55,198 nucleotides of DNA from Bacteroidaceae bacterium (GTDB taxonomy: Bacteria > Bacteroidota > Bacteroidia > Bacteroidales > Bacteroidaceae). Shown here piece by piece: positions 9,507-18,390 of the stretch. The translations under genes were made by a program, and so were the position numbers. The stretch spans positions 1 to 55,198 of the forward strand of contig JAFYQQ010000010.1 of assembly GCA_017559845.1 (NCBI GenBank), written 5' to 3'. Under the pieces are notes generated by a model. That model did no database searches. It saw only the letters and a program-made list of their open reading frames with translations, and was not told the DNA's origin. Within the stretch, counting starts at the first letter, position 1, and the number at the start of each line of letters is the position of its first letter.

Positions 9507-10829
9507 ATGGCTACAGCATTTCAAAAAGTATATACAACCATCAGCCAGATAACCAAGGCCACCTGCAGTCTGAAAGCGCGTGGAGTGGGTTATGACGAAC
9601 TGGCAACCATCAACGGCAAGCTGGCCCAGGTGGTAAAGATTATGGGCGATGAGGTTACGCTGCAGGTATTTGAGGGTACTGCCGGTATTCCCACTGACGC
9701 TGAGGTGATTTTCCTTGGCAAGAGCCCCTCACTGAAGGTAAGCGAGCAACTGGCAGGACGTTTCTTCAATGCCTACGGAAACCCCATTGACGGCGGACCC
9801 GAAATAGAAGGCCGTGAGGTGGAAATCGGTGGTCCCAGCGTGAACCCCGTACGCCGTAAGCAGCCCAGCGAACTTATTGCAACCGGTATTGCCGGTATCG
9901 ACTTGAACAATACTCTGGTCAGCGGACAGAAGATTCCTTTCTTTGCCGACCCCGACCAGCCCTTTAACGAAGTAATGGCTATGGTGGCCATGCGTGCCAA
10001 GGCAGACAAGATCATCCTGGGCGGTATGGGTATGACCAATGACGACTATTACTTCTTCCGCAACACTTTCTCCAATGCCGGAGCTTTGGACCGTATCATC
10101 TCTTTCATCAATACGACCGAAGACCCTGCCGTGGAGCGTCTGCTTATCCCGGACATGGCGCTTACCGCTGCCGAGTATTTTGCCGTGGAGAAGCATGAGA
10201 CCGTTTTGGTGTTGCTGACCGACATGACTTCTTATGCCGACTCTCTCTCTATTGTGAGCAACCGTATGGACCAGATTCCCAGTAAGGACTCCATGCCCGG
10301 TTCACTGTATTCAGACTTGGCGAAGATTTACGAGAAGGCTGCCCAGTTCCCCGAGAGTGCAGGCGGCGGTTCAATCACCATCATTGCCGTAACCACCCTG
10401 AGCGGTGGAGACATCACCCATGCCGTACCCGACAATACCGGATACATTACCGAAGGACAGCTCTATCTGCGTCGCGACTCAGATGTGGGTAAGGTGGTTG
10501 TAGACCCCTTCCGCTCGCTTTCACGTCTGAAGCAGCTTGTGGCAGGAAAGAAGACCCGCAAGGACCATTCTCAGGTAATGAATGCCGCCATCCGTCTGTA
10601 TGCCGATGCCGCCAATGCGAAGACCAAGCTGGAGAACGGTTTCGACCTGACAGACTATGACGACCGTTGTCTGGACTTTGCCAAGGACTATGCATCACGC
10701 ATCCTGGCCATCGACGTAAACCTCAACACAGACGAGATGCTCGATGTGACATGGGAACTCTTCCGCAAGTACTTCAAACTGGAAGAAGTCAATATCAAGA
10801 AAGAATTTACAGACATTTACTGGAAATAA
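9507..10829 (+). CDS. atpB: V-type ATPase regulatory subunit B
   Basis: The 440-residue non-catalytic head subunit has the same fold as subunit A, but the P-loop position is degenerate (GQKIPFFADPDQPFNEV), as expected for B. The LTDMTSYADSL block and IPSKDSMPGSLYSDLAKIYE are family hallmarks, including residues that complete the catalytic site at the A/B interface. It is preceded by a 50-bp spacer that is mostly A and T, and its stop codon is immediately followed by the start codon of subunit D. Confidence 0.95.
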   Translation: MATAFQKVYTTISQITKATCSLKARGVGYDELATINGKLAQVVKIMGDEVTLQVFEGTAGIPTDAEVIFLGKSPSLKVSEQLAGRFFNAYGNPIDGGPEIEGREVEIGGPSVNPVRRKQPSELIATGIAGIDLNNTLVSGQKIPFFADPDQPFNEVMAMVAMRAKADKIILGGMGMTNDDYYFFRNTFSNAGALDRIISFINTTEDPAVERLLIPDMALTAAEYFAVEKHETVLVLLTDMTSYADSLSIVSNRMDQIPSKDSMPGSLYSDLAKIYEKAAQFPESAGGGSITIIAVTTLSGGDITHAVPDNTGYITEGQLYLRRDSDVGKVVVDPFRSLSRLKQLVAGKKTRKDHSQVMNAAIRLYADAANAKTKLENGFDLTDYDDRCLDFAKDYASRILAIDVNLNTDEMLDVTWELFRKYFKLEEVNIKKEFTDIYWK

Positions 10830-11435
10830 ATGGCCATTAAGTTTCAATATAACAAAACGTCGCTCCAGCAGATTGAGAAGAACCTGAAGATGCGACAGCG
10901 TACCTTGCCCATTATCAAGAGCAAGGAGACAGCGCTGCGTCTTGAGGTGAAGAAATGCAAGGAGGAGGCCGATTTGTTGGAGGAGAAACTCCGGCAGCAG
11001 ATTGCCGGCTATGAGTCCATGTATGCGCTGTGGGGAGAGTTTGACACCTCTCTGGTAGCCCTGCGCGATGTGGAGTTGGATGTCAAGAAGATTGCCGGTG
11101 TGCGCGTGCCCGTGCTTGCCAACATCCGTCTTGAGGTTCGCCCCTTCGGCATTTTCAGTGCCCCCAAATGGTATTTCGACGGCATCAATCTGCTTCATGG
11201 CCTTGTAAAGACCGCTGTGGAGCGCGAGTTTGTCTTTGCCAAACTACACCTTCTGGACCATGCCCGCAAAAAGACCACACAGAAAGTGAATCTTTTTGAA
11301 AAGGTGCAGATTCCCGGTTTCCAGGAGGCTGTGCGCAAGATCAAACGCTTTATGGAGGACGAAGAGAACCTGAGCAAGAGCTCGCAGAAGATTCTCAAGT
11401 CGCTCCAGAACAAGAGAAAGGAGGCTACGGCATGA
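10830..11435 (+). CDS. atpD: V-type ATPase central-shaft subunit D
   Basis: The 201-residue protein is built from two long helices (about 10-75 and 130-185) flanking a short middle region, the expected antiparallel coiled coil of the rotating shaft. The start is fixed by the junction: the subunit B stop TAA at 10827-10829 is directly followed by this ATG. Its own stop overlaps the start of subunit I by four bases (ATGA). With no spacer on either side, translation is probably coupled to B, which would limit output of a subunit needed once per complex. Confidence 0.93.
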   Translation: MAIKFQYNKTSLQQIEKNLKMRQRTLPIIKSKETALRLEVKKCKEEADLLEEKLRQQIAGYESMYALWGEFDTSLVALRDVELDVKKIAGVRVPVLANIRLEVRPFGIFSAPKWYFDGINLLHGLVKTAVEREFVFAKLHLLDHARKKTTQKVNLFEKVQIPGFQEAVRKIKRFMEDEENLSKSSQKILKSLQNKRKEATA

Positions 11436-13309
11436 TAGAGAAAATGAAAAAATTCACCTTCCTGCTCACACATCGCGAGTATGAAGGCTTCCTTGGCCAG
11501 ATTCAGGAACTGGGTGTGGTGCATGTGGAAGAACTCCAGCAGGGTGCCACCAGCCAGGAACTCCAGCAGTCAATGGACTTGGTTTCCCGTTATCAGGCCG
11601 TTCTCCAAAAGCTCGATTCGGCAGCCAAGACCTATATGCCCGACGAGAAGGCACAGGCCGCCTCTCCCTTTACCGTGCCCAATGAACTGTTGGCTCATGT
11701 GGAAGCGCTTCAGGCAGAGGAGAACAAGCTGCTCCATGACATGGACAGCACACGCAAGAACATTGCCCGACTGGAACCTTGGGGCGAATTCAGCATGCCG
11801 GCTGTCCGTCGTATAGAAGAAGCCGCCAATCTGCGTGTCCACTTCTTCCGCTGCAACAACAAGGCCTTCCGGCAGGAATGGGCAACCGAGTTTTTTGCCA
11901 TCCCTGTCAATGAGTTTGAGAAGAGCACCTTCTTCCTCACGTTCAGCCAAGAATGTCCCGACATCAGTGCCGAACAGATATTCCTGCCCCAGGAACCGCT
12001 CAGCCATTACCAACAGCTCTTGAAGCAACAGCAGGGCAGACTGGATGCCGTGCGTCAGGAATATTTGCAGATAAACGAGCGTCAGCATGCTCTGCTTGAT
12101 GAAGGACTGGCCGATGCACGCAACGAGGTTTCCCTGTCCCATGTACACCTCTGTCATGAGGATGTGGCAGGCAACGCGCTTCGTCTGATGATCGGTTGGG
12201 TGCGTGCGGACAGTACGGCTCCTCTGGTGGATTATCTGGAGCAGGCGCACATCTTCTATGAGATGGAGAATCCCGCATTCGAGGACGATGTACCCGTGCA
12301 GATTACGAACAATTCGTACAGCCGTTTGTTCGAACCCATCCTCAAGATGTATTCTTTGCCCAACTACAACGACTTGGACCCCACAACCTTCTTTGCGCCC
12401 TTCTTCATGCTCTTCTTCGGATTGTGTATGGGCGATGGCGGTTATGGTCTGCTCATACTTCTTGTCGGCCTTTATTTGGCCTTCAAGGGCAGTGGCGACA
12501 TGAAGGCTTATGGCCGACTGGCAGCCTGGTTGGGCGGAACCACCATAATCTGCGGTTTGGCCACAGGTACCGTCTTTGGTGTGGACATTAGCCAGCTGGA
12601 ATGGAGCTTCATCCAGCCCCTCAAACCCTATTTCCTCAATGACAATGGTGTGGGTCCCATCTTCGGCTATAGTCCCATGATGGTGATTTCTGTCATTATC
12701 GGATTGGTTCAGGTACTTTTGGGTATGATTCTCAAGGGCTGTAAGGCTGTCAAGAACTATGGCTGGCCCTATGCTGTGGGCACCTTCTCATGGGTGGCAG
12801 CCTTGGTGGCGGCAATCGTTCTGTACGGACTGCCCTTCTGTGGTGTGGCTCTGCCCCAGGCGTTCCAGTATGTATTGCTCGGCATCATTGCCTTGAGCAG
12901 TGTGGGCATCTTCCTGTACAACGATCCCGCCAGCTACAAGCGTCCCGTATTGGGATTGCTCGGAAACATCGGCAGCGGAGCATGGGCCACTTATGGCATG
13001 GCCACCGGCCTGTTGGGCGACTTGCTCAGCTATATCCGTCTGTTCGCGCTCGGACTGACTGGCGGTGTCTTGGGAGGCGTGTTCAACTCGCTGGCTATGG
13101 ACATGACGTCCTCAATGCCTCTGGTTGCCCGCATTCCAGTGATGGTCATCATCCTTTTGGCTGGCCATGGCATCACGTTTGCCCTCAGTATGATCAGTGC
13201 CTTTGTACACCCCATGCGCCTCACCTTTGTGGAATTCTTCAAGAATGCCGACTTCGAAGGCGGTGGCAAGGCATATGACCCGTTCCGCAATCTTAAGATT
13301 AAGAAGTAA
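11432..13309 (+). CDS. atpI: V-type ATPase membrane stator subunit I
   Basis: The 625-residue homologue of eukaryotic subunit a couples ion flow to rotation. The N-terminal half (about 1-310) is cytoplasmic and coiled-coil rich. The C-terminal half has about seven or eight membrane helices, starting around FFAPFFMLFFGLCMGDGGYG. The ion-channel arginine is R536 in SYIRLFALGLTGG, at the position of the essential Arg in the family. The start overlaps the stop of subunit D by four bases, a classic translational-coupling junction. Confidence 0.94.
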   Translation: MIEKMKKFTFLLTHREYEGFLGQIQELGVVHVEELQQGATSQELQQSMDLVSRYQAVLQKLDSAAKTYMPDEKAQAASPFTVPNELLAHVEALQAEENKLLHDMDSTRKNIARLEPWGEFSMPAVRRIEEAANLRVHFFRCNNKAFRQEWATEFFAIPVNEFEKSTFFLTFSQECPDISAEQIFLPQEPLSHYQQLLKQQQGRLDAVRQEYLQINERQHALLDEGLADARNEVSLSHVHLCHEDVAGNALRLMIGWVRADSTAPLVDYLEQAHIFYEMENPAFEDDVPVQITNNSYSRLFEPILKMYSLPNYNDLDPTTFFAPFFMLFFGLCMGDGGYGLLILLVGLYLAFKGSGDMKAYGRLAAWLGGTTIICGLATGTVFGVDISQLEWSFIQPLKPYFLNDNGVGPIFGYSPMMVISVIIGLVQVLLGMILKGCKAVKNYGWPYAVGTFSWVAALVAAIVLYGLPFCGVALPQAFQYVLLGIIALSSVGIFLYNDPASYKRPVLGLLGNIGSGAWATYGMATGLLGDLLSYIRLFALGLTGGVLGGVFNSLAMDMTSSMPLVARIPVMVIILLAGHGITFALSMISAFVHPMRLTFVEFFKNADFEGGGKAYDPFRNLKIKK

Positions 13310-13348
13310 ATAAACAAAAAGCAAAAAAGAATAATAAACAAATAATAA

Positions 13349-13807
<459 letters not shown>

Positions 13808-13828
13808 GAAAAAGCATTGTCAAGAACC

Positions 13829-13887
13829 AAAAAGGGAAGAACCCGTTTTCCACCTGTGTGTGGAGGACAAGGTTCTTCCCTTTTTTC
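13829..13887 (+). terminator. Strong terminator closing the V-ATPase operon
   Basis: Arms at 13829-13843 and 13871-13885 form a 15-bp stem; a short inner hairpin (TCCAC/GTGGA) fills the loop, and the 3' arm ends in a T run. It lies 21 bp after the atpK stop. Confidence 0.85.
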
Positions 13888-14194
13888 TTGTTTTATGACA
13901 AATGGAAGATGAGGGCACACGGATAGCGCAAATGCGACAGGTTTTGAGTAATGAGTAATGGGCTGTGGTATTGGAAACTCTAATAACCCCAAAAACATGC
14001 AATGTGTTGCGTTGGCAAAGTCAATGCATTGCGTGAGTCATGTCAAAGCATTGACTTTGTCCGGTCAATGCTTTGTCTTTTTTTAGAAGATAACTTATCC
14101 TGTCTGTGAGGATAACTTATGTTGCCCGAGAAGACAGTTTTGGGCAAAAACGAAGAAAATGGATTCTTTTACCATACAAATGAGGGAAAAAGCT
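13888..14194. other. Intergenic region with mutually exclusive hairpins
   Basis: No gene is visible. From left to right it holds two TGAGTAA heptads (13945-13958), three related 12-mers forming alternative hairpins (14016-14075), a T run, and a direct repeat of GATAACTTAT at 14089 and 14111, 22 bp apart. The mutS-like promoter follows. Confidence 0.6.
14044..14085 (+). terminator. Terminator-like hairpin with competing upstream arm
   Basis: CAAAGCATTGAC (14044-14055) pairs perfectly with GTCAATGCTTTG (14064-14075), followed by TCTTTTTTT. The segment 14048-14059 can instead pair perfectly with CAAAGTCAATGC at 14016-14027, so the two hairpins exclude each other. Confidence 0.6.
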
Positions 14195-14202
14195 TACCTT
14201 TG
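14195..14202 (+). promoter_or_regulatory. -7 element for the mutS-like gene
   Basis: TACCTTTG on the plus strand, 42 bp before the ATG at 14244; it lies downstream of the terminator-like hairpin. Confidence 0.6.
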
Positions 14203-14243
14203 CGTTTCCAATAAACGTGAAAGGTTAACTAAAGGTTTTTTCT

Positions 14244-16022
14244 ATGGTTCGGAAAAGTTATAGCGAAAGGATTGAACGTTTTCGTGTTGAGGAAAAAAGG
14301 AACAGGAGACACAGTTTGTCTTATTTGTGGCTCAAACTAATAGTTTTTATTGCCTGTGGTTTTGCTTTGTATGCCATTCATCCCAATTATGCAAGTCCTT
14401 GGATCGCGATTCCGATAATTCTATTTGTGGCATATGTTGTCTTCTTTATTCTGGATGCGGAATGTTGTAGTCGGGTCAAAATCCTGAGGAAGAAGATTGA
14501 AGTGTGTTCGCACGAACTTGCTGCTTTGGATGGCGACTTTAGCGCATTTGCCGATGGCAAAGAATACATAGATTCCCAACATCCCTTCTCAATAGATTTA
14601 GATATATTCGGGAAGGACTCTTTGTACCAGCGCATAAACAGAACCATAACACAGTATGGAAGTGATGCATTGGCAAGAAAAATGATGAGTTTGCCCGATT
14701 GCAAGGATGCTGTGATACAGAATCAGGAGGCCATCAAAGAATTGGCTGATATGCTTGATTGGAGAATAGATTTTCTTACTGTTGATTATACCGTGAGCAA
14801 CCTTGACGGATTGTCTCAACATATTGGCAAGCAGAAGTATAGCAGTCTGTTCTTTACGACCTATATTCCTTATTTGTCCGTGATAATCACCATGATATGC
14901 CTGATTTTATGCTTTTGTGGCATCATAAGTTGGAAGGTTTTCGGCTTGTTCTTCATGCTGCAATTGGTGTTTACTTCGTTTGTGTCAAAACTACAGAAGA
15001 AGGCAAACCTGCATATCAATGTCTTGCATAAGGAATATACCGGTTATCTTAATGTGTTGCAAACCATACATAGGATTGCGTTCAAGTCGGCAAAACTCAA
15101 ATCATTGTGTAATGACTTGTTTGGCGACAAAAACAGTTCAATGGCTGCCTTTAAAAAACTTTCAACGCTTTTAAACTTGTTTGATATCCGTGGCAGTGAG
15201 GTCATGTATATTCTGCTGAATGGCCTATTCTTGTTTGATATATTGATTATCAAGGAATTTGCAAAATGGAAGGAAAGCAATATTCCGCATATTGACAAAT
15301 GGCTTCAGGCCATAGGGGAAATGGATGCATTGGTTAGCCTTTCATTCTATGCCTACAATCATCCCAAGAACCATTATGCGGAAATTGTGGAAGAAGATAA
15401 GTCAGAGGGTGTTATAGCAGCCAAAAATGTTTATCATCCGTTCCTTGAAAGCGAGAAATCCGTACCCAATGACTTTGTCTTGAAGAAGAATAATGTGGCA
15501 ATCATTACTGGTGCGAATATGGCGGGAAAAAGCACGTTCCTTCGCACGGTGGGCATCTCTTATGTGTTGGCTTGTACCGGTGCGCCAGTCTGTGCCAGTC
15601 ATTTCAAATGTTCGCTTGTGTCATTGTTCTCAAGTATGCGGACAACGGATAATCTTTGTAACAATGTTTCTTATTTTCATGCAGAACTGTTGCGTCTGAA
15701 ACAATTGGCCGAACATCTGGAACAGCACCCCCATACGTTGGTAATCCTTGATGAAATATTGAAGGGAACAAATTCCAAAGACAAGTTGAACGGCTCAATG
15801 TTGTTCCTTGATTTTGTCTCCCGGAAGAACATGTCGGGTATTATCGCAACGCATGATTTGGAGTTGGCGCAACAATATGCAGCGCAGAAGGAAAAATACA
15901 AGAACTATTGTTTTGAAATAGAGCTTTCGGACGAGATTTCCTATTCATATAAAATATCAGAAGGCATAGCTCGGAACCTTAATGCCACATATCTTCTGAA
16001 GAAAATGGTGGTTGCGTCATAG
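14244..16022 (+). CDS. Membrane-anchored MutS-like ATPase
   Basis: The 592-residue protein keeps the MutS lever/core and ATPase domains but lacks the N-terminal mismatch-recognition domain. Walker A is GANMAGKS at 423-430, followed by the MutS-type segment FLRTVGISYVLACTGAPV, then SSMRTTDNL, the Walker B region LVILDEILKGTNSKD and the ATHDLEL switch His. Two hydrophobic stretches (about 28-70 and 205-245) look like paired transmembrane helices, unusual for a DNA-repair ATPase. Such proteins are widespread in Bacteroidetes as uncharacterised MutS-related proteins; a repair role is unproven. The gene looks more A/T-rich in codon use than the V-ATPase and rsmI genes on either side. It has its own promoter. 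Confidence 0.85.
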   Translation: MVRKSYSERIERFRVEEKRNRRHSLSYLWLKLIVFIACGFALYAIHPNYASPWIAIPIILFVAYVVFFILDAECCSRVKILRKKIEVCSHELAALDGDFSAFADGKEYIDSQHPFSIDLDIFGKDSLYQRINRTITQYGSDALARKMMSLPDCKDAVIQNQEAIKELADMLDWRIDFLTVDYTVSNLDGLSQHIGKQKYSSLFFTTYIPYLSVIITMICLILCFCGIISWKVFGLFFMLQLVFTSFVSKLQKKANLHINVLHKEYTGYLNVLQTIHRIAFKSAKLKSLCNDLFGDKNSSMAAFKKLSTLLNLFDIRGSEVMYILLNGLFLFDILIIKEFAKWKESNIPHIDKWLQAIGEMDALVSLSFYAYNHPKNHYAEIVEEDKSEGVIAAKNVYHPFLESEKSVPNDFVLKKNNVAIITGANMAGKSTFLRTVGISYVLACTGAPVCASHFKCSLVSLFSSMRTTDNLCNNVSYFHAELLRLKQLAEHLEQHPHTLVILDEILKGTNSKDKLNGSMLFLDFVSRKNMSGIIATHDLELAQQYAAQKEKYKNYCFEIELSDEISYSYKISEGIARNLNATYLLKKMVVAS

Positions 16023-16059
16023 GTAAAAAAGAAAAAGGACTTCCGTGAGTGGAAATCCT
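16023..16059 (-). terminator. Terminator of tRNA-Lys transcript
   Basis: On the minus strand a 9-bp stem (plus-strand arms 36-44 and 51-59 of 160xx, one G-U pair) with a 6-nt loop is followed by a T-rich run. It begins 8 nt after the tRNA 3' end. Confidence 0.8.
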
Positions 16060-16066
16060 GTTCTCT

Positions 16067-16142
16067 TGGTAACCCGCTCGGGGTTCGAACCCGAGACCCC
16101 TTCATTAAAAGTGAAGTGCTCTACCTACTGAGCTAGCGAGTC
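16067..16142 (-). tRNA. tRNA-Lys (anticodon TTT)
   Basis: The minus strand folds into a complete cloverleaf of 76 nt with an encoded CCA end. The acceptor stem is GACTCGC against GCGGGTT, with U-G wobbles. The D arm contains AGCTCAGTAGGTAGAGC. The anticodon stem CTTCA/TGAAG encloses loop CTTTTAA (anticodon TTT, Lys), and the T arm is CTCGG GTTCGAA CCCGAG. It lies between the convergent mutS-like gene and the AI-2E permease gene and has its own terminator. Confidence 0.95.
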
Positions 16143-16239
16143 AACCTAATAGGCTATAAGCTTTTGCTTTAGCGGGTGCAAAGGTATGAATTAAAATTGT
16201 ATTGCACAACAGTTTCCGTCATATTTTTCTGAAAAAGTG

Positions 16240-17352
16240 TCATTTTGCATCGTTTTCAGGGGTTGTGGCAAGGGCTGGTGGCGCTTCTCCCAGCACAAAA
16301 CGACGGTAATAGGAGAGCAGCAAGGTGGTGAGGGGAAGGGCTATGATAAGCCCGATGATGCCCAACAGGCTGCCCCAAATGGAGAGGCTGAGCAGGATGA
16401 TGGCGGGATTCAGCCCCATGGCCTTGCCCATGATTTTGGGCGTCAGATACATGTCCTGGATGAGCTGGACCACAATGAAGACAACACCGGCACTGAGCAG
16501 GATGATCCAGAAGTTGTCTCCGGTTTCCGTGGCCTTGAGGAGTGCAAGCAGAATGGTGGGCAGGAAGGCGATGAGCTGGAGGTAGGGCACCAGATTGAGC
16601 AGGCCGATAAAGAGGCCCAGACCCACGGCAAAGGGGAAGTCTATGATGAGGAAGCCGATGCTGAACAGTATGCCCACAAGGAAGGCAATGAGCGACTGGC
16701 CGCGGAAATAGGCGTTCATGCCGTTCTTTACGTCCTGAACCAGCGTTACGGCAAAGGTGCGCTTGCCGGCGGGAATGAGGTTGGCCCATCCGTCGCAAAT
16801 CAGCTCATAGTCGAGCAATATAAAGAAGGTATAGAGCAGGACGACAAAGCTTCCCATCACACCAATGGCTATGTTGATGGTGCCGGTGATGAGGTGCCAG
16901 AGTTGCAGCAGGATGTTCTGCACCAGCTTGGTGAGGTTGCCTTGCTCGGCCAGTTGCGAGATGGTGTTGCCGTCTACATATCTTTCAATGAAACGGTGGG
17001 TATATTCTGTGATGTGCTGGTAGCCGATGGTTTCGTTCACGATGACGTTTAGCAGGCCATGAACCTTGCTGAACTCCTGTATGGTGGGCGGAATCACAAG
17101 TACCAGCAGACCGGTGATGACCGAGAACACCACAAGCAAGGCTGCCACAATGCTTAGGATGCGGTTGCGAAGCCTGACCTTATATTGCAAGAAGCATACC
17201 AGAGGATAAAGCATGTATGCCAGCAGCCATGCCACAAAGAATGGAATCAGTACTGTACTGAGGCGGCCCACCATGAAGATGGACAATACGATGATGGCCA
17301 CTACAATCAGACCGCGGATAAAAAGGTCGAAGGTGATTCTCTGGTTCAACAT
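16240..17352 (-). CDS. AI-2E family transporter (PerM-like permease)
   Basis: The 370-residue polytopic membrane protein has about seven or eight helices. The order is two N-terminal hairpins (LIVVAIIVLSIFMVGRL onward), a soluble insert near 90-150, then a C-terminal bundle with the FAVGLGLFIGLLNLVPY motif typical of the family. Members have been linked to autoinducer-2 export, to ion exchange and to other substrates, so the cargo is unknown. The start is set at the ATG at 17352, which follows AGGGAAACGCC. Extending the frame upstream to a TTG at 17391 would translate a 13-A homopolymer into lysines and is less likely. It has a distant promoter and a 110-nt leader. Confidence 0.85.
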   Translation of the reverse strand: MLNQRITFDLFIRGLIVVAIIVLSIFMVGRLSTVLIPFFVAWLLAYMLYPLVCFLQYKVRLRNRILSIVAALLVVFSVITGLLVLVIPPTIQEFSKVHGLLNVIVNETIGYQHITEYTHRFIERYVDGNTISQLAEQGNLTKLVQNILLQLWHLITGTINIAIGVMGSFVVLLYTFFILLDYELICDGWANLIPAGKRTFAVTLVQDVKNGMNAYFRGQSLIAFLVGILFSIGFLIIDFPFAVGLGLFIGLLNLVPYLQLIAFLPTILLALLKATETGDNFWIILLSAGVVFIVVQLIQDMYLTPKIMGKAMGLNPAIILLSLSIWGSLLGIIGLIIALPLTTLLLSYYRRFVLGEAPPALATTPENDAK

Positions 17353-17470
17353 GGCGTTTCCCTGTTTTTTTTTTTTTGTTTTGTTTGACAATGTTTTCCT
17401 GTGTGGCGTCTGTTTTTCCCAAGGTTGTCCATTGACTGGCCTTTCCTTGTCTGTGATGCCTATTTTTGCA

Positions 17471-17478
17471 CAAATTTA
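17471..17478 (-). promoter_or_regulatory. -7 element for the AI-2E permease
   Basis: TAAATTTG on the minus strand. It predicts a leader of about 110 nt that contains a run of 13 A residues just ahead of the ribosome-binding region. Confidence 0.5.
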
Positions 17479-17573
17479 CGATATATAACTGAATTATAAA
17501 GTGAAAAAACCTTAAATTTACATTTGACAAGAAAATATTTCGTTTTCGGCAAGGAAAGTATTTTTTTTATGAT

Positions 17574-17581
17574 TAAATTTG
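17574..17581 (+). promoter_or_regulatory. -7 element for rsmI
   Basis: TAAATTTG on the plus strand, 19 bp before the rsmI ATG, divergent from the AI-2E permease promoter. Confidence 0.55.
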
Positions 17582-17599
17582 TCCCCAAATAGACACACG

Positions 17600-18319
17600 A
17601 TGGGAACACTTTATGTTGTGCCTACCCCCGTAGGCAATTTGGAAGACATCACATACCGTGCCTTGCGCATTCTGAAGGAGGCCGACCTGATTCTGGCCGA
17701 GGACACGCGCACGAGCGGCAATCTGCTGCGGCATTTCGAGATTAAGAATGCCATGCAGTCATACCACAAGTTCAACGAACATCAGACGGTGAATAGGGTG
17801 GTTGAGCGTTTGCTGGCGGGCGAGACTGTGGCTGTGGTGTCCGATGCCGGTACGCCCGGAATCAGCGATCCGGGGTTCCTGATTGTGCGCGAAGCCATCA
17901 AGGCTGGCATTGAGGTGTACACCCTTCCCGGTGCAACGGCTTTTGTGCCGGCTCTGGTCAGCAGCGGACTGCCCTGTGACAAGTTCTGCTTCGAGGGTTT
18001 CCTTCCGCAGAAGAAGGGACGTCAGTCCAGACTGGAGGCCTTGCGCACGGAACAGCGGACCATTGTCTTTTACGAATCTCCGCACAGACTGCTGAAGGCT
18101 CTGGGCCAGATGGCGGAATGTTTCGGTGGGGATAGGCAGGTGAGTGTGTGTCGTGAGATTAGCAAGTTGCACGAAGAGAGTGTGCGCGGAACGCTGGATG
18201 AGGCCATCGCACACTTCCAGACACACGAGCCCAAGGGCGAATTTGTGATTGTGCTGGCCGGTTGCGAGCCCGAACCCAAGGCCAAGAAGGCAAGAAGAGA
18301 ACAGGAGGAAGAGGAGTGA
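17600..18319 (+). CDS. rsmI: 16S rRNA (cytidine-1402-2'-O)-methyltransferase
   Basis: RsmI methylates the 2'-O of C1402 in the decoding centre of 16S rRNA using S-adenosylmethionine. The 239-residue protein has the tetrapyrrole-methylase fold with the family blocks PTPVGNLEDIT near the N-terminus, EDTRTSGNLL, VSDAGTPGISDPG (the SAM-site loop) and FYESPHRLL. The start is the ATG at 17600; an in-frame TTG seven codons earlier overlaps the -7 promoter element and is rejected. The C-terminus ends in a Lys/Glu-rich tail. It is the first gene of a same-strand run with a lipoprotein gene, hflX and fumarase. Confidence 0.94.
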   Translation: MGTLYVVPTPVGNLEDITYRALRILKEADLILAEDTRTSGNLLRHFEIKNAMQSYHKFNEHQTVNRVVERLLAGETVAVVSDAGTPGISDPGFLIVREAIKAGIEVYTLPGATAFVPALVSSGLPCDKFCFEGFLPQKKGRQSRLEALRTEQRTIVFYESPHRLLKALGQMAECFGGDRQVSVCREISKLHEESVRGTLDEAIAHFQTHEPKGEFVIVLAGCEPEPKAKKARREQEEEE

Positions 18320-18390
18320 GATGCGCCTTTCCGCATGAGATAACAAGATTGACAAACAAAAAATTAATTAAGTAAACGGAGATAAGGATT

